DNA of 64,000 bases, from positions 124,001 to 188,000 of the forward strand of contig NZ_QVMT01000012.1 in the NCBI RefSeq assembly GCF_003418935.1, given 5' to 3'. The position numbers and the translations under genes were made by a program. This stretch comes from Emticicia sp. C21. Lineage in GTDB: Bacteria; Bacteroidota; Bacteroidia; Cytophagales; Spirosomataceae. Below are positions 26,736-36,026 of the stretch, in pieces. How positions within the stretch are numbered: position 1 is the stretch's first letter; every line of letters starts with the position of its first letter. The notes beneath the pieces are model-generated. The model ran no database searches. It saw only the letters and a list, made by a program, of their open reading frames with translations, and was not told where the DNA came from.

Positions 26736-27497
26736 ATGACGTGCTTTAAGAGATTTTTTACAGCAATAATTGCTGTATATATGCTTATTTATACACAAAC
26801 AGAGGTACATGCCCAGGTCACTTCTGTTGATGCTACCTTAGCAAAAGCCTTTGCTACCGATGAACTACTACCTTTTTTGATTGATGCAGCCTTAAAAAAT
26901 TCAGGAGAAGTAAAAAAGTTCGATAAAAGTATTCAATTAGCGCAAGCCAATCTGAAAATAAATAAGAACTCTATTTATAGTGCACTGGGCTTACAGGCAA
27001 GCTATGCTTATGGTACCAATTATGCAGCAGTAGCAGATGCTACAGCATCTACTAATTTTAACAGGCTTACTACCACCCAGACCGGTTTTTATAATTTAGG
27101 GGTAGGAATATCATTACCAATAACCACTGTCATTAACCGGAAACACCTGGTAAGATCAGCACAAATGCAGATGGAAGTCTTTGGTCATGAAAGAGAAACG
27201 GCCACAATGGTGGTAAAACAAGAGGTAATCAGGATGTATCAGGAGTTAAAATTATCTCAGAAATTATTAGGAATCAGCACAAACAATAAGCAATCAGCAC
27301 AATTGAATTATGATTTGGCAGAAAAAGAGTTTTTACAAGGGCAGTTGACTGTTGAACAGCTTTCAAGAGTACTTGAAATGAACAACAAGGCAAAGGTAGA
27401 GTATGAACAAACCGTAAACTTGTTTCAGACTAATCTTTTGCAATTAGAGACATTTACAGGGACAACTTTAGCATCATTATTAAAGAGAGTAAGATGA
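26736..27497 (+). CDS. half-length TolC-like outer-membrane efflux/export protein
   Basis: About 253 residues from the ATG at 26736, which gives signal peptide MTCFKRFFTAIIAVYMLIYTQTEVHAQ. The mature protein has long amphipathic helices (IDAALKNSGEVKKFDKSIQLAQANLKINK; QSAQLNYDLAEKEFLQGQ) around a beta segment (LGLQASYAYGTNY), the pattern of one OEP repeat of TolC proteins. Classical TolC has two repeats in about 450 residues, so this is half-length and could form a higher-order oligomer. Its stop overlaps the next start by 4 nt (ATGA), coupling it to the polysaccharide co-polymerase. No Wza/Poly_export gene is seen, so it may be the outer-membrane exit for the exopolysaccharide. Confidence 0.8.
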   Translation: MTCFKRFFTAIIAVYMLIYTQTEVHAQVTSVDATLAKAFATDELLPFLIDAALKNSGEVKKFDKSIQLAQANLKINKNSIYSALGLQASYAYGTNYAAVADATASTNFNRLTTTQTGFYNLGVGISLPITTVINRKHLVRSAQMQMEVFGHERETATMVVKQEVIRMYQELKLSQKLLGISTNNKQSAQLNYDLAEKEFLQGQLTVEQLSRVLEMNNKAKVEYEQTVNLFQTNLLQLETFTGTTLASLLKRVR

Positions 27498-29701
27498 GTT
27501 TTTTGCATTTTCTTAATCTGGTTTTTAAAAATCTTAAATGGTTGATAGCAGTACCTATACTATTGGCTGTGACGATATTTTATTTTACCCGAAAGGAGAA
27601 AAAAGTATATGCTTCAGAATCAACCATTTATACGGGTATTGCGTCAGGATACAGCCTGAGTGGAGAAATAAAGGCCGACTTCTTTTCTACCAGCAATGCC
27701 TTTGATAACCTATTGACGCTTATCCAGTCAAGAGATACCAAACAAGAGGTAGCCATATCCTTATTAGCAGAACATTTATCCCTTAAAAAACACGATCCGG
27801 AAGTGATGACCTGGAATGCTTACGACGAATTAAGTAAGCAGATTCCGGATAGTGTAAGAAAAATCATAGTAAAGCCTACTTTGGCTGAAACTCGCGCTGC
27901 GATAGTTAAATTGATGCAGAGTAGTGATGATAATCTCATTTATGAGCTTCTGAATTCTAAAGAACCATTCTATTCTTTAGACGCTTTAAACAAAATTGAG
28001 TCTAGCCGGATTAACTCCAGTGATTTAGTAAAACTATCTTACGAAACCAACGACCCCTTTATCTGTAAAAGGACATTGGAGTTGTTGGAGAGTATTTTCA
28101 TGGAAAAATACAAATCAATTAAAGGCGGGCAAACTACCTCAGTAGTAGATTATTTTGAGACACAGACCAGAAAAGCCTTTATCAAGCTTGATTCGGTAGA
28201 AAAACTCTTTCTGGAGTTCCACAAGAATAACGACATCATCAACTACTACGAGCAAACCAAGGCTGTAGCAGGAGAAAGAGAAGATTTATATGCCATGAAT
28301 CATGCCCTGGAAATGGACGAGTTGGCATCAAGCAAATCATTGGATAAAGTAAATGAAAGTATCAAAAATCGTGCATATCAGTCTATCTATGGCAGTGAAA
28401 TAATTGACCAGCGCCAGAAACTTTCAGACGTTTATAATAAAATTGCTAATAGTGAAATTGTCAATAAAGATGGCTCAAATAAGAGAGAATTAGATAGCTT
28501 GAGGAGTCTTGCAACTACTTACGAAGGTAATATTAGAAAATCGCTCAATAGCCTGAATCAGGAAACAAATACTCCGAATGGAATTCCGACAAAGAACGTA
28601 ATGGACGAATGGCTAAGAACTACCCTTGCTTTCGAGCAAAGTAAGGCAAAACTGGCCGTTATGGACAAACGTAAGAAAGAATTTACAGAAGAATACCGGA
28701 AGTTTGCCCCTTTAGGTGCCATTCTCAAAAAGATTGAGAGACAAATCAATGTGTCTGAACAAGAGTATCTCCAACTGCTTCATGACCTCAATCAGGCAAA
28801 ACTTTCTCAGCAAAATACGGAGCTTACTTCTAAACTGGATATTGTTGACCCACCGTTTTTGCCATTAAAACCTAATCCGTCGAAACGTATTATTTTAGTG
28901 ATAGTAGGTTTTATGGTAGGTTTTGTTTTGGTTCTGGCAGTCGTTATAGGCAGAGCATTTATTAATAAAACGCTATTAGAACCAGCAAGGGCCAAAAAAA
29001 TGGTCAATTTACCTCTATTAGGTATTTATCCATTATTGAATGATAATCCTGATTTTTTGAGACAAGCTGATTTAAGACTACTGCAACATGTACTTGCTAA
29101 GATTGATGGTCGTCAGGATACAATCTATTTAGGATTTATCAGTACGCAAAAAGGAGAGGGCAAGAGTACCATTATAGATATCTTGGAAAGACAATTGTTA
29201 GATCTGAATTATCATGTCGAAAAACAATTGTTGCTATCTAATACCGAGTATCGTCAATTGGGTATCAGTATGCCTCTTAGCTTGGCTGCGCATCAGTTAG
29301 AATGGGCAAGCGAGCAGGAGATTATCAAGCAACACGAAGATGTTGAATTAATGAAAATGCCGGGAGGAGAGTTGGTCAGAAGAAAAGAAAAAGACTTTGT
29401 ATTAGTAGAGTTTCCGGCATTAGAGAAAATGGTCATAAAGCCGGGGGTTTTTCCACCACTCAATCATTCTATTCTGGTCTGTAGAGCCAATCGTATCTGG
29501 GATAAAAAAGATAAAGAAATGGTATCTATTTTCACCCAGACAACCGGAAGCCAGCCGATGTTTATTCTGAATGGTGTAGAAACAGATTTTGCAGAAGAAT
29601 ATATCGGTGAAGTGCCAAAGAAGCGCAATGCACTCAGATCATTTATTAAGAAAATAGTAAAATTTGAATTTGGTAACAGAAAAACTGTCTATAGAGGATA
29701 A
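27494..29701 (+). CDS. Wzz/GumC-type polysaccharide co-polymerase with degenerate BY-kinase domain
   Basis: 735 residues. TM1 at about 14-32, a large periplasmic region with coiled-coil segments (residues 200-450) and TM2 at about 464-486 form a PCP-2a scaffold. The C-terminal cytoplasmic part contains a Walker A (STQKGEGKST, about residues 549-558), but the Walker A'/B asparates typical of bacterial tyrosine kinases appear changed (VLVEFPALEK in place of a V-x-I-D-T-P-P), and the C-terminus has a single Tyr rather than a Tyr cluster. It may therefore bind ATP without autophosphorylating. PCPs control chain length and couple polymerisation to export. It follows the TolC-like gene with overlapping codons and precedes wzy by 12 bp. 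Confidence 0.87.
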   Translation: MSFLHFLNLVFKNLKWLIAVPILLAVTIFYFTRKEKKVYASESTIYTGIASGYSLSGEIKADFFSTSNAFDNLLTLIQSRDTKQEVAISLLAEHLSLKKHDPEVMTWNAYDELSKQIPDSVRKIIVKPTLAETRAAIVKLMQSSDDNLIYELLNSKEPFYSLDALNKIESSRINSSDLVKLSYETNDPFICKRTLELLESIFMEKYKSIKGGQTTSVVDYFETQTRKAFIKLDSVEKLFLEFHKNNDIINYYEQTKAVAGEREDLYAMNHALEMDELASSKSLDKVNESIKNRAYQSIYGSEIIDQRQKLSDVYNKIANSEIVNKDGSNKRELDSLRSLATTYEGNIRKSLNSLNQETNTPNGIPTKNVMDEWLRTTLAFEQSKAKLAVMDKRKKEFTEEYRKFAPLGAILKKIERQINVSEQEYLQLLHDLNQAKLSQQNTELTSKLDIVDPPFLPLKPNPSKRIILVIVGFMVGFVLVLAVVIGRAFINKTLLEPARAKKMVNLPLLGIYPLLNDNPDFLRQADLRLLQHVLAKIDGRQDTIYLGFISTQKGEGKSTIIDILERQLLDLNYHVEKQLLLSNTEYRQLGISMPLSLAAHQLEWASEQEIIKQHEDVELMKMPGGELVRRKEKDFVLVEFPALEKMVIKPGVFPPLNHSILVCRANRIWDKKDKEMVSIFTQTTGSQPMFILNGVETDFAEEYIGEVPKKRNALRSFIKKIVKFEFGNRKTVYRG

Positions 29702-29713
29702 GTAGTCTCGCGA

Positions 29714-31189
29714 ATGGAAAGCAATATCTTTTATACTACTAACCGGAACATTATAAAGAATATTTGGGTGATACCCATTGTTCTTTTTACGGTTGCTTGT
29801 GGTTGGCTGATAGCCAAAAAAGGTATTGCTATAGGTGTAATTTTCCTGGTATTACCATTCATAGTAGGCTTTGTAACATTAGTGTTTCTGAAACCCCGCA
29901 TTGGCATGTTTACTTACATTGTCTATGTTTTTCTGATGCCCACTATAGGTAAACATGTGCCGGGATTGCAGGCTGGTTTAGGTACGGATGCTTTGCTCTT
30001 TCTAACGCTATTTGCGGTCTTATTCTTTAGGGGTGATAAGTTCAAATTCAGGTATATTAATAACGATTTGTTCTGGACAGCAGTCGTATGGTTTGTGATT
30101 ACTATACTGCAATTGGGCAACCCCGAGAGGCCCAGTATTCTGGGTTGGGTGTACGAAATGCGGTCGGCAACGCTATACTGGATATTAACTATCCCACTGG
30201 CTATCTTGCTCTTTTATAAAAAGTCAGATATTAATACATTCCTGACTATTATCATTGTGCTCTCTTTTATTGGAGCCATTTATGGGGTGAAGCAACAGAA
30301 ATTTGGGGTTGATGCTGCTGAAAACAGATGGTTGGAAGAAGGTCCTAAGAAAACACACGTTTTATTCGGGAAACTTCGTGTTTTTTCCTATTATTCAGAT
30401 GCCGGACAGTTTGGAGCGTCTCAGGCGCAGATTGCCATTATGTGTATCATTCTGGCAGTTGGTCCTTATACGAAGAAAAAGAAAGTAATCTATGCGATTT
30501 CAGGATTGGTGATTATGTATGGGATGCTTATTTCTGGTACACGGGGTGCTTTATTTGGCCTGGTAGGAGGGGGCTTCACCTTTCTGATACTGAGTAAGCA
30601 GATAAAAATTCTGCTCTTAGGAGCTATAGTGGGCGGAGGAGCTTTAGGAGTTCTGAAATATACCACCATAGGGAATCAGAATGCTGAAGTGAGGCGATTG
30701 CGTACATCATTAGACCCTAAAGATGCTTCTTTACAGGTGCGCTTTATTAACCAGAAAATACTAGCTGATTACATACGTAATAAGCCTTTTGGCGCGGGAG
30801 TAGGCACTATGGGTACATGGGGTACCATCTATAATAAGAATAAATACATTTCCACCATACCGCCAGACAGCCTTTATGTGAAAATATGGGGTATGTATGG
30901 CATTGTTGGGTTTCTTATCTGGTTCGGAATAATGATGTATATTATGGGTAAAAGTGCCGGAATCATCTGGAAAACCCGTGATCCAATTCTTAAAAACCAA
31001 CTGGTTTCTTTATGCTCGGGAGCCGCCGGAATCATGCTTTGTAGCTATGGTAACGAGGTGCTAAATGCCATGCCGTCAGAAGCCATCGTCTATACCAGTT
31101 TCGCGTTGATATGGTTGAGCCCGAGATGGGATACGCCTGAGCCCAAAATAGTAGAAGTTACAGAGAGCGAGGAATCGGTCTATGCCTGA
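29714..31189 (+). CDS. Wzy/O-antigen-ligase-like polysaccharide polymerase
   Basis: 491 residues with about twelve hydrophobic segments and a large periplasmic loop near residues 330-390 (IRNKPFGAGVGTMGTWG). The segment MLISGTRGALFGLVGGG (about residues 270-286) is the SGTRG-type motif common to the Wzy_C/O-antigen ligase superfamily. It would polymerise lipid-linked repeat units on the periplasmic side. It is placed between the co-polymerase and a GT2 gene in the exopolysaccharide operon, which supports the polymerase over the ligase assignment. Confidence 0.85.
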   Translation: MESNIFYTTNRNIIKNIWVIPIVLFTVACGWLIAKKGIAIGVIFLVLPFIVGFVTLVFLKPRIGMFTYIVYVFLMPTIGKHVPGLQAGLGTDALLFLTLFAVLFFRGDKFKFRYINNDLFWTAVVWFVITILQLGNPERPSILGWVYEMRSATLYWILTIPLAILLFYKKSDINTFLTIIIVLSFIGAIYGVKQQKFGVDAAENRWLEEGPKKTHVLFGKLRVFSYYSDAGQFGASQAQIAIMCIILAVGPYTKKKKVIYAISGLVIMYGMLISGTRGALFGLVGGGFTFLILSKQIKILLLGAIVGGGALGVLKYTTIGNQNAEVRRLRTSLDPKDASLQVRFINQKILADYIRNKPFGAGVGTMGTWGTIYNKNKYISTIPPDSLYVKIWGMYGIVGFLIWFGIMMYIMGKSAGIIWKTRDPILKNQLVSLCSGAAGIMLCSYGNEVLNAMPSEAIVYTSFALIWLSPRWDTPEPKIVEVTESEESVYA

Positions 31190-31202
31190 TAATCAATCCT
31201 AA

Positions 31203-31219
31203 GATTGGCTTAGCCAATC
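31203..31219. repeat. short inverted repeat between wzy-like and GT2 genes
   Basis: GATTGGC and GCCAATC (7-bp perfect arms, 3-nt loop) lie just past the stop of the polymerase gene. An alternative overlapping stem CTAAG/CTTAG exists. No T-run follows, so read-through into the GT2 gene is expected; it may serve mRNA processing. Confidence 0.4.
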
Positions 31220-31266
31220 AGATATAAATAACCTGTAATCACTTTTGTGTAAAACCTGATAATACT

Positions 31267-32442
31267 ATGAATGTACTCTACCTCTTATTAAACATTGTTC
31301 TCTACATTATTCTCGTCTACTTGTTTATACAGGTGGCTTATCTGCTTTTTTATTCTATTGCAGGTAAATTAGCTTCAAAAGAAAAATTTGCAGAAGCTAA
31401 GACACTCAGAAAAATCAGAATTTTTATTCCGGGTTATAAAGAAGATGCTGTAATTATCTCCACGGCTAAAGACGCCATTCAGCAGGATTATCCAAAAGAT
31501 AAGTATGAGGTAGTTATTATCGCTGACTCTTTCAGCGAGGCTACACTAACCACGCTAAAGTCCCTTCCGATTAAAGTCATAGAAGTAAGTTTTGAGAAAA
31601 GTACTAAAGGAAAAGCTTTAGAGAAAGCTGTTGAAGCAACGGCCCATGCCCCTGTAGATATAGTCCTGATTCTTGATGCTGACAATCACATGTCTCCCGG
31701 TTTCTTGCATGCGGTTAATAATGCCTTTGAGAAAGGCTATCAGGTAGTGCAAGGCCATAGAACTGCCAAGGATTTTAAAACACCTTTTGCTTTATTAGAT
31801 GCCTGCACCGAAGAAATCAACAATCATATTTTTCGTAGAGGTCACGTGGCTGTAGGTTTACCATCAGCCTTGATTGGCAGCGGTATGGCTTTTCAATGGG
31901 ATTTCTTCGTTTCCTTGCTCCATAATATCGGTGATACGTCAGGAGAAGATAAAGAAATGGAATACAGAATTATCAGACAAGGCAAAGACATTGCTTTTCT
32001 GGACGGGCGATATGTATATGACGAAAAGGTGGCCAAAACTGATGTTTTCAGCAAACAAAGAAGCCGCTGGATAGCCATGCAGATTGAGTTTTTCGAGAAA
32101 TATTTTGTAGAGGGTTGGGTGCAATTGTTCAGAGGGAATGTAGCTTTTTTTGATAAAGTTTTTCAAACTTATTTACTACCAAGGGTTATGCTCGTAGCCG
32201 TTGTTTGCCTCTGGTTGGTGCTAACAATATTCTTTTTTAAAGAGTTTTTGTACATCACAATTGGAATGTTTTTTGCTCTGGTTTTAGCATTGTTGATGGG
32301 TATTCCGATAAAATGGTACAACAAAAAATTGCTTATGGCATTCCTGCAGATACCGAGTGCTTTGTTCTCTATGCTAAAAGCCATGTTGCATATTGGTAAA
32401 GCCCGCAAACAATTTATTCATACACCTCATGGTGAGTCTTAA
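31267..32442 (+). CDS. membrane-bound processive GT2 glycosyltransferase
   Basis: 391 residues: N-terminal helix 5-28, GT-A domain with IFIPGYKEDAVII, VLILDADNHMSPGF (DxD), GEDKEMEYRI and QRSRWIAMQ, that is D, DxD, ED and QxxRW in order, then two to three C-terminal helices (VMLVAVVCLWLVLTIFF, IGMFFALVLALLMGI). The full motif set indicates a processive inverting enzyme such as a cellulose/hyaluronan/poly-GlcNAc synthase. It is in the exopolysaccharide operon, 77 bp after the polymerase. The sugar cannot be predicted. Confidence 0.88.
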   Translation: MNVLYLLLNIVLYIILVYLFIQVAYLLFYSIAGKLASKEKFAEAKTLRKIRIFIPGYKEDAVIISTAKDAIQQDYPKDKYEVVIIADSFSEATLTTLKSLPIKVIEVSFEKSTKGKALEKAVEATAHAPVDIVLILDADNHMSPGFLHAVNNAFEKGYQVVQGHRTAKDFKTPFALLDACTEEINNHIFRRGHVAVGLPSALIGSGMAFQWDFFVSLLHNIGDTSGEDKEMEYRIIRQGKDIAFLDGRYVYDEKVAKTDVFSKQRSRWIAMQIEFFEKYFVEGWVQLFRGNVAFFDKVFQTYLLPRVMLVAVVCLWLVLTIFFFKEFLYITIGMFFALVLALLMGIPIKWYNKKLLMAFLQIPSALFSMLKAMLHIGKARKQFIHTPHGES

Positions 32443-32461
32443 CATCTAAACAGGATTAACT

Positions 32462-32563
32462 ATGCCTTGGGATATTATTGCAGTAGTTGGGATAATAGCT
32501 GTACTCTGGGGTTTTGTAAAAGGTTTGAAAACTAAAAGCAAACGCTATGTCAGAAAAAATTGA
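32462..32563 (+). CDS. possible 33-residue single-helix membrane protein
   Basis: An ATG 19 bp past the preceding stop opens a 33-residue frame: MPWDIIAVVGIIAVLWGFVKG (first part) followed by a strongly basic tail KTKSKRYVRKN. It is one transmembrane helix with a positive-inside tail, and its end overlaps the next glycosyltransferase start by 17 nt. It exactly fills the only gap between two operon genes, which supports a real small protein; size and lack of homologues known to me leave doubt. Confidence 0.42.
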   Translation: MPWDIIAVVGIIAVLWGFVKGLKTKSKRYVRKN

Positions 32564-33788
32564 TGCGTATATTCTGATTGCCCAGCAGGAATGGGAGCTA
32601 AACTTAGGCAGTAATGCCAGAAATCTGGCTGCGGAAATCAGTAAGACCAAGCCTGTGATTTATGTAAACCCGGATATCAATATCAAATCTCTTATAACGA
32701 GGGTTGGGACTCCTTACGGGCGTAAACGGTTAAAACTGGCGTTGGGAATCGGTGAAAATACCGAAAAAATTGCTGATAACCTTTGGTTGCATACACCACA
32801 GAATATAAGCAGTTCAATTAATTTTCTGAAGAATTTCAAACTATATGACATTCTGAACAAGCGAAACAGCAGAGGTTTTTTTGATAGTTTAAAAAAGGCA
32901 GTAAAAAACCTAGGTTGGAGACCTGAGAACTGTATAGTTTTCAACGACAGTCAGATGTTTGCCGGGCCATTTGTGAAAGAGTTTTTTGGCCCATTACTGA
33001 GCTTCTATTATATCAGGGATAATCTGGTTGAGCAGGCCTATTTTAAATTTCATGGGCCTCGTATAGAACCCATAACCATTAAAGCTGCGGATGCTATTTT
33101 TGCTAATTCGGCTTATTTGGCTGAATATGGGGCGAAATATAATTCAAGAAGCCAGGATATAGGGCAAGGGTGTGAGACTGACATCTACGATGCTTTTTCA
33201 GAAAAAACAGAACCAACCGATTTAGCTTCAATTAAACACCCAAGAATAGGTTATGTAGGGTTTCTGACGCATGAACGATTGGATATTCAATTATTAGAAC
33301 AAATTGCCGAAGCAAGAAAAGACTGGCAGATAGTACTGATAGGCCCCGAAGACCCTGTATTTGAGAAAAGCCGATTACACGAAATTCCGAACGTACATTT
33401 CTTAGGATCGAAGAAAACAACAGAATTACCTGCATATATGCATTATATGGATGTTTGTATGAATCCTCAGGTGATTAATGGCTTAACAATAGGCAATTAT
33501 CCACGAAAAATTGATGAATATTTATCGATGGGTAAACCAACAGTAGCTACAGAAACGCTGGCCATGAAAATGTTCTTGCCGCATGTAGAATTGGCCGTTG
33601 GCCTGGAGGGTTATCTGAAAGCCATCGAAAAAGCTTTACAACCACAAACACATGAACACAAAGTAGCTGCCATTAACTGTGCCAAAAGCCACACATGGGA
33701 GGCCTGCGTAGAGAAAATATTTGCAGTACAAGACCAGTTGTTAAACGAAAAAGACCCAACTCAACCTAAAAGCCTTTCATCGCTGTAA
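32547..33788 (+). CDS. GT-B fold glycosyltransferase (GT4-like)
   Basis: 413 residues, no signal peptide or clear membrane helix. The N-terminal half is variable (DAYILIAQQEWELNLGSNARNLAAEI). The C-terminal half has the GT-B nucleotide-sugar domain: IGYVGFLTHERLDIQLLEQIA, WQIVLIGPEDPV, VHFLGSKKTTELPAYMHYMDVCMNP and YPRKIDEYLSMGKPTVATE, where the E-x-L-S-M-GKP segment replaces the usual E-x7-E. It resembles teichuronic/tuaH-like glycosyltransferases. It is followed 8 bp later by the flippase. It acts on a lipid-linked intermediate at the inner face of the membrane; donor and acceptor are unknown. Confidence 0.82.
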   Translation: MSEKIDAYILIAQQEWELNLGSNARNLAAEISKTKPVIYVNPDINIKSLITRVGTPYGRKRLKLALGIGENTEKIADNLWLHTPQNISSSINFLKNFKLYDILNKRNSRGFFDSLKKAVKNLGWRPENCIVFNDSQMFAGPFVKEFFGPLLSFYYIRDNLVEQAYFKFHGPRIEPITIKAADAIFANSAYLAEYGAKYNSRSQDIGQGCETDIYDAFSEKTEPTDLASIKHPRIGYVGFLTHERLDIQLLEQIAEARKDWQIVLIGPEDPVFEKSRLHEIPNVHFLGSKKTTELPAYMHYMDVCMNPQVINGLTIGNYPRKIDEYLSMGKPTVATETLAMKMFLPHVELAVGLEGYLKAIEKALQPQTHEHKVAAINCAKSHTWEACVEKIFAVQDQLLNEKDPTQPKSLSSL

Positions 33789-33796
33789 CTAATCGC

Positions 33797-35149
33797 ATGA
33801 ATTTAAAGAATATAATATCAAAACTGCGTAACAGACATTTTTTATCATTGTTTGGCAATGGGGCAATGGCCGTTTTAGGAATGGTACTTGCCGGTATTTT
33901 ATTCAGATTTATGCCATCCGACGACCTCGGGTATTGGTTCTTTTTTCAATCGGTTTTCGTATTATTAGATACATTCAGAAGTGGTTGTTTACAGGTGGCC
34001 TTGATAAAATTTTATACAGGGGCTGAAAAGGAGAAAGCAGAGGCTGTATTAGGTTCGGTATGGTATCTGGGGATTGTTATTACAGCTGCGATGGTTGCGT
34101 TAAATTTATTAGCGATTCCGTTTTTACAATTTATCGATAATCCGGGTATTGAGATTACTATTCAGTGGTTTGGCATTACTTTTCTCTGCAGTTTACCCTC
34201 AAATATTGCTATGTGGGTATTACAGGCCGAGCAACGTTTTGATAAATTATTGATTCTGAGAGTAATTAATCAGGGCTTATTTATTCTCACAGTTTTAGCA
34301 ATGATCATATTTCATGAGCTGAAACTGGATAAAATTTTGATAATAAATGCAGCATGTGTGTTGGTGGTGAGTATTTATAGCTTAATAAAAGGATGGACGC
34401 ATTTAGATACCTTTAAGAAACGAACAAAAGAATCTATCAGCGAATTGTTTCATTTTGGTAAATACAGTGTTGGTACAACCATTAGTTCTAACCTGCTTCG
34501 TAGTTCTGATACTTTTATTATCATGATAGTACTGGGTACTGCAGGGCCTGCCGCCGTAGCTATGTATAATATCCCGATGCGTCTGATGGAAGTTATAGAG
34601 ATTCCTCTCCGGAGTTTTCTGGCAACAGGTATGCCGTCTATGTCAGAGGCATTTAATAAAGATAATAAGAAAGAAGTGGTAAACATTATGCAGAAGTATG
34701 GTGGCTTACTGACTATATGCCTGATACCCATCTCTTTGATAGCCATACTATTGGCCGATTTAGCAATTGGTATTTTAGGGGGTGGTAAATATATAGATAC
34801 ACAGGCTGTTACAGTTTATCGTATTTTCATGTCTTTTGCCATGTTTTATCCGCTTGACCGATTCATGGGAGTTACCTTAGATATTATTCATCAGCCAAGA
34901 ATTAATTTTTATAAAGTATTATTAATGTTAGCGATCAATATCAGTTTTGATTTTCTGGGTTTGTATATTTTTAAGGATATTATCGGTACGGCAATTGCTA
35001 CTTTCTTTACTTTTTTAGCGGGTATTATTTTTGGATATATCTGGCTGAAAAAATATCTTGACTTTACGCTATTGGGTTTTTTTACAGTTGGGTTTAATGA
35101 AATCAAACAATTATACAGTCAGGTCTTTTTAAAAAACAAGGCTGCTTAA
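33797..35149 (+). CDS. Wzx-type polysaccharide flippase (MOP superfamily)
   Basis: 450 residues with about twelve to fourteen transmembrane helices spread evenly. Family features include the N-terminal FGNGAMAVLGMVLAGILFRFMPSDDLGYW and the central SISELFHFGKYSVGTTISSNLLRSSDTFIIMIVLG, typical of polysaccharide biosynthesis (PST) exporters. It should flip undecaprenyl-linked repeat units to the periplasm for the Wzy-like polymerase at 29714. It lies between two glycosyltransferases with 8-9 bp gaps, so it is firmly inside the operon. Confidence 0.88.
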   Translation: MNLKNIISKLRNRHFLSLFGNGAMAVLGMVLAGILFRFMPSDDLGYWFFFQSVFVLLDTFRSGCLQVALIKFYTGAEKEKAEAVLGSVWYLGIVITAAMVALNLLAIPFLQFIDNPGIEITIQWFGITFLCSLPSNIAMWVLQAEQRFDKLLILRVINQGLFILTVLAMIIFHELKLDKILIINAACVLVVSIYSLIKGWTHLDTFKKRTKESISELFHFGKYSVGTTISSNLLRSSDTFIIMIVLGTAGPAAVAMYNIPMRLMEVIEIPLRSFLATGMPSMSEAFNKDNKKEVVNIMQKYGGLLTICLIPISLIAILLADLAIGILGGGKYIDTQAVTVYRIFMSFAMFYPLDRFMGVTLDIIHQPRINFYKVLLMLAINISFDFLGLYIFKDIIGTAIATFFTFLAGIIFGYIWLKKYLDFTLLGFFTVGFNEIKQLYSQVFLKNKAA

Positions 35150-35158
35150 CAATTACCT

Positions 35159-36019
35159 ATGAAAATAGCCCATTTAATATTGACTCATGCCAGTAAGCCA
35201 GATCAATTAAAAAGATTGATAGAAAGTTTAGCGCACCCCGACGCCGATTTCTATATTCATGTTGATTTAAAGACAGATATGACGGCTTTATTACCGTTGG
35301 CCAATAGCCATGTTTTTTTTATCCATAACCGCATAAAAGTATATTGGGGGGCATATAGCATTGTTCAGGCCACTGTCAATAGTTTTTATGAAATTCTGGC
35401 TTCACGCAAAAAGTACGATTACGTAAACTTATTGAGTGGCCAGGATTACCCCTTAAAGAGTGTACAATCCATCCATGATTTCTTTGCGCATAATCCGGGC
35501 AAGGCATTTATGGATGCCTTATTGATAGATTCTGAATGGCAGGAAGCATTACCAAGATTAAGAAAGTATCATTTTGTTAATTTCCGTTTCAGTGGCAGAT
35601 ATGCACTTGAAAAAACCCTGAATCTGTTTGCTCCACGACGTAAGATGCCAAACAATTTGATTCCGGTCGGTCGATCTCAATGGTTTACTATGACCCTAAA
35701 GCATATCAAGTACATTGTTGAATACCTACAGAAGAATCAGGACGTTCAGAAGTTTTTTGAACTAACCTGGGGAGCTGATGAAATTATATTCCAGACGATT
35801 CTTTATAATTCGCCTTACAAAAACGACATTGTAAACGACAGTATGCGCTACATTGACTGGTCGGAAGGAAAGGCAAGTCCAAAGACTTTTACGATGAAGG
35901 ATTTTAAACCATTAGTTGATTCAGGAAAACTGTTTGCCAGAAAATTCAGCCTGGAAGCATCTACCGAATTATTAGATGAATTAGATAAGGCGAAGTATAA
36001 GCACAAGGAATTGCACTAG
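35159..36019 (+). CDS. GT14 beta-1,6-N-acetylglucosaminyltransferase-like protein
   Basis: 286 residues. MKIAHLILTHASKPDQLKRLIESL at the start (in pieces), FYIHVDLK, VYWGAYSIVQATVNSFYEIL and NLLSGQDYPLKS are the Core-2/I-branching enzyme motifs of GT14, and LTWGADEIIFQTIL is the C-terminal acidic motif. Bacterial members add branches in cell-surface polysaccharides and are cytosolic, unlike the Golgi enzymes. It is the last gene of the plus-strand exopolysaccharide operon and converges with the GT4 gene with an 8-bp gap and no visible terminator. Confidence 0.88.
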   Translation: MKIAHLILTHASKPDQLKRLIESLAHPDADFYIHVDLKTDMTALLPLANSHVFFIHNRIKVYWGAYSIVQATVNSFYEILASRKKYDYVNLLSGQDYPLKSVQSIHDFFAHNPGKAFMDALLIDSEWQEALPRLRKYHFVNFRFSGRYALEKTLNLFAPRRKMPNNLIPVGRSQWFTMTLKHIKYIVEYLQKNQDVQKFFELTWGADEIIFQTILYNSPYKNDIVNDSMRYIDWSEGKASPKTFTMKDFKPLVDSGKLFARKFSLEASTELLDELDKAKYKHKELH

Positions 36020-36026
36020 GATCAGC

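Noticed and set aside
27494-29701. Active bacterial tyrosine kinase
   Set aside because: Walker A is present but Walker B lacks the Asp pattern, and there is no C-terminal Tyr cluster.
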